Source: Geodermatophilaceae bacterium
GTDB lineage: Bacteria > Actinomycetota > Actinomycetes > Mycobacteriales > Geodermatophilaceae
DNA length: 7,427 bases
Assembly (NCBI GenBank): GCA_013812385.1
Contig: JACCTM010000173.1
Coordinates: forward strand, 1-7,427
Direction of reading: 5' to 3'
A program made the position numbers and the translations under genes. Shown piece after piece: positions 5,497-7,427 of this stretch (the stretch's first letter is position 1; each line of letters opens with the position of its first letter). The notes beneath the pieces were generated by a model that saw only the letters and a list, made by a program, of their open reading frames with translations, had not been told where the DNA came from and did no database searches.

Positions 5497-7088
5497 GTCA
5501 GAGGTCCGGTGGCGGCCTCGGCGGCTCCGACCAGTTCACCGGATTCGAGCAACCCGACCACCGCCTCGATCTCGGGCGCCAGAAAGCGGTCCGGCCCCGG
5601 GCCCTCGACGCGACCCCGTACCGCCGCACGTGCCGCCGCGGTCCCCGGGGCCGGCTTCAATGGCCCCCTGAAGTCCAAAGCCCGTGCTGCGGTGAGGATC
5701 TCGATGGCCAGCACCCGGCGGAGTCCATCGATGGCGCAACGGAGTTTGAGCCCAGCCGCCCAGCCCATCGAAACGTGGTCCTCCTGCATGGCACTGGACG
5801 GAATCGAGTCCACACTAGCTGGAACAGCCAGCCGTTTGAGCTCACTGACGATGCCTGCGGCAGCGTACTGCGCGATCATGTGGCCGGAGTCCACGCCCGG
5901 GTCATCGGCCAGGAACGGTGGCAGGCCGTGGCTTCGCGCCGGATCCAAGAGCCGGTCGGTACGCCGCTCACTGATCGAGGCGAGGTCGGCAACGGCGATG
6001 GCAAGGAAGTCCAGGACGTAGCCAACCGGTGCCCCATGGAAGTTTCCGTTGGACTCCACCCGACCATCGGGCAGCAGAACCGGGTTGTCGATCACACTGG
6101 CCAACTCGCGATCGGCGACTGCCTCGGCATGGGCAAGCGTGTCGCGCACGGCGCCGGCGACTTGAGGGGCACAACGCAGCGAGTAGGCGTCCTGCACGAT
6201 CGGGCAGTTCGCCGGATCGATCTGATGCGAGGCAACAATTTCCGAATCCTCAAGCAGCGTACGGAGATTCGCTGCTGAGACGGCCTGTCCCGGATGCGGT
6301 CGCAACGCCTGCAGGTCCTCGGCGTAGACCCGGTTCGTACCCAACAGCGCCTCTACGCTCATCGCCGCGGAGATGTCGGCGGCGACGACCAAGACGTGCA
6401 GATCGGCGGCCGCCAGCAGCAACATGCCCAGCATTCCGTCGGTGCCGTTGATCAGCGCCAGACCCTCCTTCTCGGCGAGGGTCACGGCGCTGAGTCCGGC
6501 GGAGGCCAGCGCCTGGGCTGTGGGCTGCGCGACGCCCGTGCTGTCGCGGACCTCCCCTTCGCCCATCAGTGCCAGCGCCACGTGTGCCAGCGGTGCCAGA
6601 TCACCGGAGCAGCCGAGTGATCCGTACTCCGCGACGACCGGGGTGATGCCGGCGTTCAATAGGCCGGCAAGGGCAGTGGCCGTCTCCGGTCGCACGCCGG
6701 TCGATCCGCTGGCCAGCGTCCGCAGCCTCAGCAGCATCAGGGCCCGTACCACCTCACGATCGATCTCGGCACCCGTGCTCGCAGCATGGGAACGGATCAA
6801 CGAACGCTGCAGGTCGGCCCGTCGATCCACCGGGATGTGGGAGGTGGCCAGTGCCCCGAAGCCGGTGGAGACGCCGTAGACCGGGGTGGGTGAGGCGGCC
6901 AAGCGATCGACCGTCAGCCGGGCCCGCGTGATGGCCGCCATTGCCTGGCCGGTCAGCCGTACCTGGGCGCCGGCCCGAGCCACGGCGACGACATCGGGTC
7001 CGGACAACGTGGTGCCGCCGATCTCGACGACTATGTCCTCATCGACGGCTGTGTTGTCGGCCACCGGGGTGTCGGTCTTGGCTACCAC
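5493..7088 (-). CDS. hutH: Histidine ammonia-lyase
   Basis: A 531-residue enzyme that converts L-histidine to urocanate and ammonia, the first step of histidine degradation. Visible signatures are YGVSTGFGAL (71-80, catalytic Tyr71) and GSLGCSGDLAPLAH (156-169), where Cys160-Ser161-Gly162 would cyclise to the MIO electrophile. Others are LINGTDGMLGM (212-222, Asn214), QDAYSLRC (299-306) and NFHGAPVGY (349-357). The Cys-Ser-Gly form of the triad, in place of Ala-Ser-Gly, is one I associate with Streptomyces-type enzymes. The N-terminal roughly 19 residues precede the conserved VEIGGTTLSG. The start is GTG 7088, with no Shine-Dalgarno sequence and TAACCT 7 nt upstream, so probably leaderless. 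The stop overlaps the M20 hydrolase start. No hutU or hutI is in the window. A tyrosine- or phenylalanine-lyase role is less likely given the overall HutH-like sequence. Confidence 0.96.
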   Translation of the reverse strand: MVAKTDTPVADNTAVDEDIVVEIGGTTLSGPDVVAVARAGAQVRLTGQAMAAITRARLTVDRLAASPTPVYGVSTGFGALATSHIPVDRRADLQRSLIRSHAASTGAEIDREVVRALMLLRLRTLASGSTGVRPETATALAGLLNAGITPVVAEYGSLGCSGDLAPLAHVALALMGEGEVRDSTGVAQPTAQALASAGLSAVTLAEKEGLALINGTDGMLGMLLLAAADLHVLVVAADISAAMSVEALLGTNRVYAEDLQALRPHPGQAVSAANLRTLLEDSEIVASHQIDPANCPIVQDAYSLRCAPQVAGAVRDTLAHAEAVADRELASVIDNPVLLPDGRVESNGNFHGAPVGYVLDFLAIAVADLASISERRTDRLLDPARSHGLPPFLADDPGVDSGHMIAQYAAAGIVSELKRLAVPASVDSIPSSAMQEDHVSMGWAAGLKLRCAIDGLRRVLAIEILTAARALDFRGPLKPAPGTAAARAAVRGRVEGPGPDRFLAPEIEAVVGLLESGELVGAAEAATGPLT

Positions 7089-7095
7089 GCGAGTC

Positions 7096-7101
7096 AGGTT
7101 A
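7096..7101 (-). promoter_or_regulatory. hutH -10 element (TAACCT), leaderless
   Basis: TAACCT on the minus strand fits TAnnnT and leaves 7 nt to the hutH GTG, placing the transcript start at or next to the start codon. No convincing -35 box is present, which fits an activator-dependent or actinobacterial promoter. Confidence 0.42.
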
Positions 7102-7107
7102 CGAGAT

Positions 7108-7117
7108 GCCGTACGGC
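7108..7117. promoter_or_regulatory. Perfect palindrome GCCGTACGGC in the hutH divergent promoter
   Basis: A perfect 10-bp palindrome 6 bp upstream of the hutH -10 hexamer, inside the 53-bp gap between hutH and the divergent small gene, where it could control both. It is a candidate operator for an unidentified regulator. Short GC-rich palindromes are common, so support is modest. Confidence 0.35.
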
Positions 7118-7127
7118 CTCGGCGGCC

Positions 7128-7133
7128 TACAGT
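7128..7133 (+). promoter_or_regulatory. -10 element (TACAGT) of the small acidic protein gene
   Basis: TACAGT fits TAnnnT and is 8 nt before the GTG at 7142, with no Shine-Dalgarno sequence in between, suggesting a leaderless transcript. Confidence 0.38.
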
Positions 7134-7141
7134 CGTCGATC

Positions 7142-7342
7142 GTGAGTGATCTGGCCAAGGCCGACTCGGCCGAACCGGGCAATGAGCCGGACAAGAGAGA
7201 GACGGCAGCTCGTGTGGCGCGTGCTCCGGACAAGAAGATCGAGGAACTGGACGTCGGCTGGGGTGAGCATCCGCGCGAGGCGGACCGGCTCAGTGAGGAG
7301 GACGAGCGACTTCTTCGTGAGCGTCCCCCGCACTGGGAGTGA
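7142..7342 (+). CDS. Small acidic hypothetical protein (66 aa)
   Basis: The GTG at 7142 opens a 66-residue protein beginning MSDLAKADSAEPGNEPDKRE and ending LLRERPPHWE. It has 19 acidic and 12 basic residues, one Trp pair position (W40 in VGWGE and W65 near the end), no Cys, no membrane segment and no signal peptide. It is probably largely disordered or helical, with a charged helix at about 50-61 (LSEEDERLLRER). A charged stretch ending in RPPHW is something I recall from uncharacterised small actinobacterial proteins, but I cannot name a family or function. The frame stays open further upstream, yet that part lies antisense to hutH and reads like a shadow. The start is chosen because it clears hutH and has a -10-like hexamer 8 nt before it. 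It is divergent from hutH. Confidence 0.72.
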   Translation: MSDLAKADSAEPGNEPDKRETAARVARAPDKKIEELDVGWGEHPREADRLSEEDERLLRERPPHWE

Positions 7343-7367
7343 CAGCGTCGTCGTGCGTCGATGGCTC

Positions 7368-7373
7368 TAGCGT
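7368..7373 (+). promoter_or_regulatory. -10 element (TAGCGT) of the VOC-family gene
   Basis: TAGCGT fits TAnnnT and is 7 nt before the ATG at 7381, again with no clear Shine-Dalgarno sequence, indicating a leaderless mRNA separate from the preceding small gene. Confidence 0.4.
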
Positions 7374-7380
7374 TAGGGCC

Positions 7381-7427
7381 ATGGATGGATCCCTGAGTTT
7401 CTTCGAGATCGGCGTGGCCGACACCGA
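7381..7427 (+). CDS. VOC/glyoxalase-fold protein, 5' end only
   Basis: The ATG at 7381 gives MDGSLSFFEIGVADT before the window ends. The FFEIGV-x-DT opening is characteristic of the first beta strand and turn of vicinal-oxygen-chelate (glyoxalase/bleomycin-resistance) proteins, usually continuing with a Arg-Ala...FYG segment. Only 15 residues are visible, so metal ligands and function cannot be assessed. A second ATG at 7385 is out of frame. Confidence 0.6.
   Translation, partial: MDGSLSFFEIGVADT

Noticed and set aside
5223..6278. A 351-codon open frame on the plus strand
   Set aside because: It is antisense to hutH and the M20 hydrolase. Its composition is Arg/Gly/Ser-rich and it has no recognisable motif.
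1..7427. RNA genes, CRISPR arrays, insertion sequences, prophage or attachment sites
   Set aside because: No tRNA-like cloverleaf, spaced direct repeats, transposase motifs or terminal inverted repeats were seen on either strand by eye.

Overview
The window looks like chromosomal DNA from a high-GC actinomycete. Codon third positions are mostly G or C, there are several GTG starts, genes are tightly packed with 4-bp start/stop overlaps, and long open frames run antisense to the real genes. Most transcription units also lack a Shine-Dalgarno sequence and carry a -10-like hexamer 6 to 8 nt before the start codon, the arrangement of leaderless mRNAs common in actinobacteria. I cannot name the genus.

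Left part (1-2747, minus strand). A truncated gene encodes a secreted protein, of which only the signal peptide and the first mature residues are visible. Upstream of it is a VapBC-type toxin-antitoxin pair, an AbrB-fold antitoxin overlapping a PIN-domain toxin. Upstream of that is a two-gene unit in which a short-chain dehydrogenase/reductase (SDR) overlaps a divergent QueA-family (S-adenosylmethionine:tRNA ribosyltransferase-isomerase-like) protein by ATGA.

Middle (2741-4050). soxR, a [2Fe-2S] MerR-family redox sensor, is transcribed divergently from the SDR gene. The roughly 50-bp divergent region holds a SoxR-box-like sequence inside an unusually long 19-bp promoter spacer facing the SDR gene, so the SDR/QueA-like pair is a plausible SoxR target. 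soxR ends tail-to-tail, overlapping by 10 bp, with a Nei/Fpg-type DNA glycosylase that repairs oxidised bases.

Right part (4096-7427). hutH (histidine ammonia-lyase) and an M20-family Zn amidohydrolase annotated by homology as allantoate amidohydrolase-like form a coupled minus-strand unit running towards nei. The pairing with hutH suggests a role late in histidine degradation rather than purine breakdown. Divergent from hutH is a 66-residue acidic protein of unknown function, followed by the first codons of a VOC/glyoxalase-fold protein cut by the window edge.

I see no tRNA, rRNA, CRISPR array, insertion sequence or attachment site. The least ordinary elements are the SoxR-gated SDR/QueA-like pair and the M20 hydrolase coupled to hutH.
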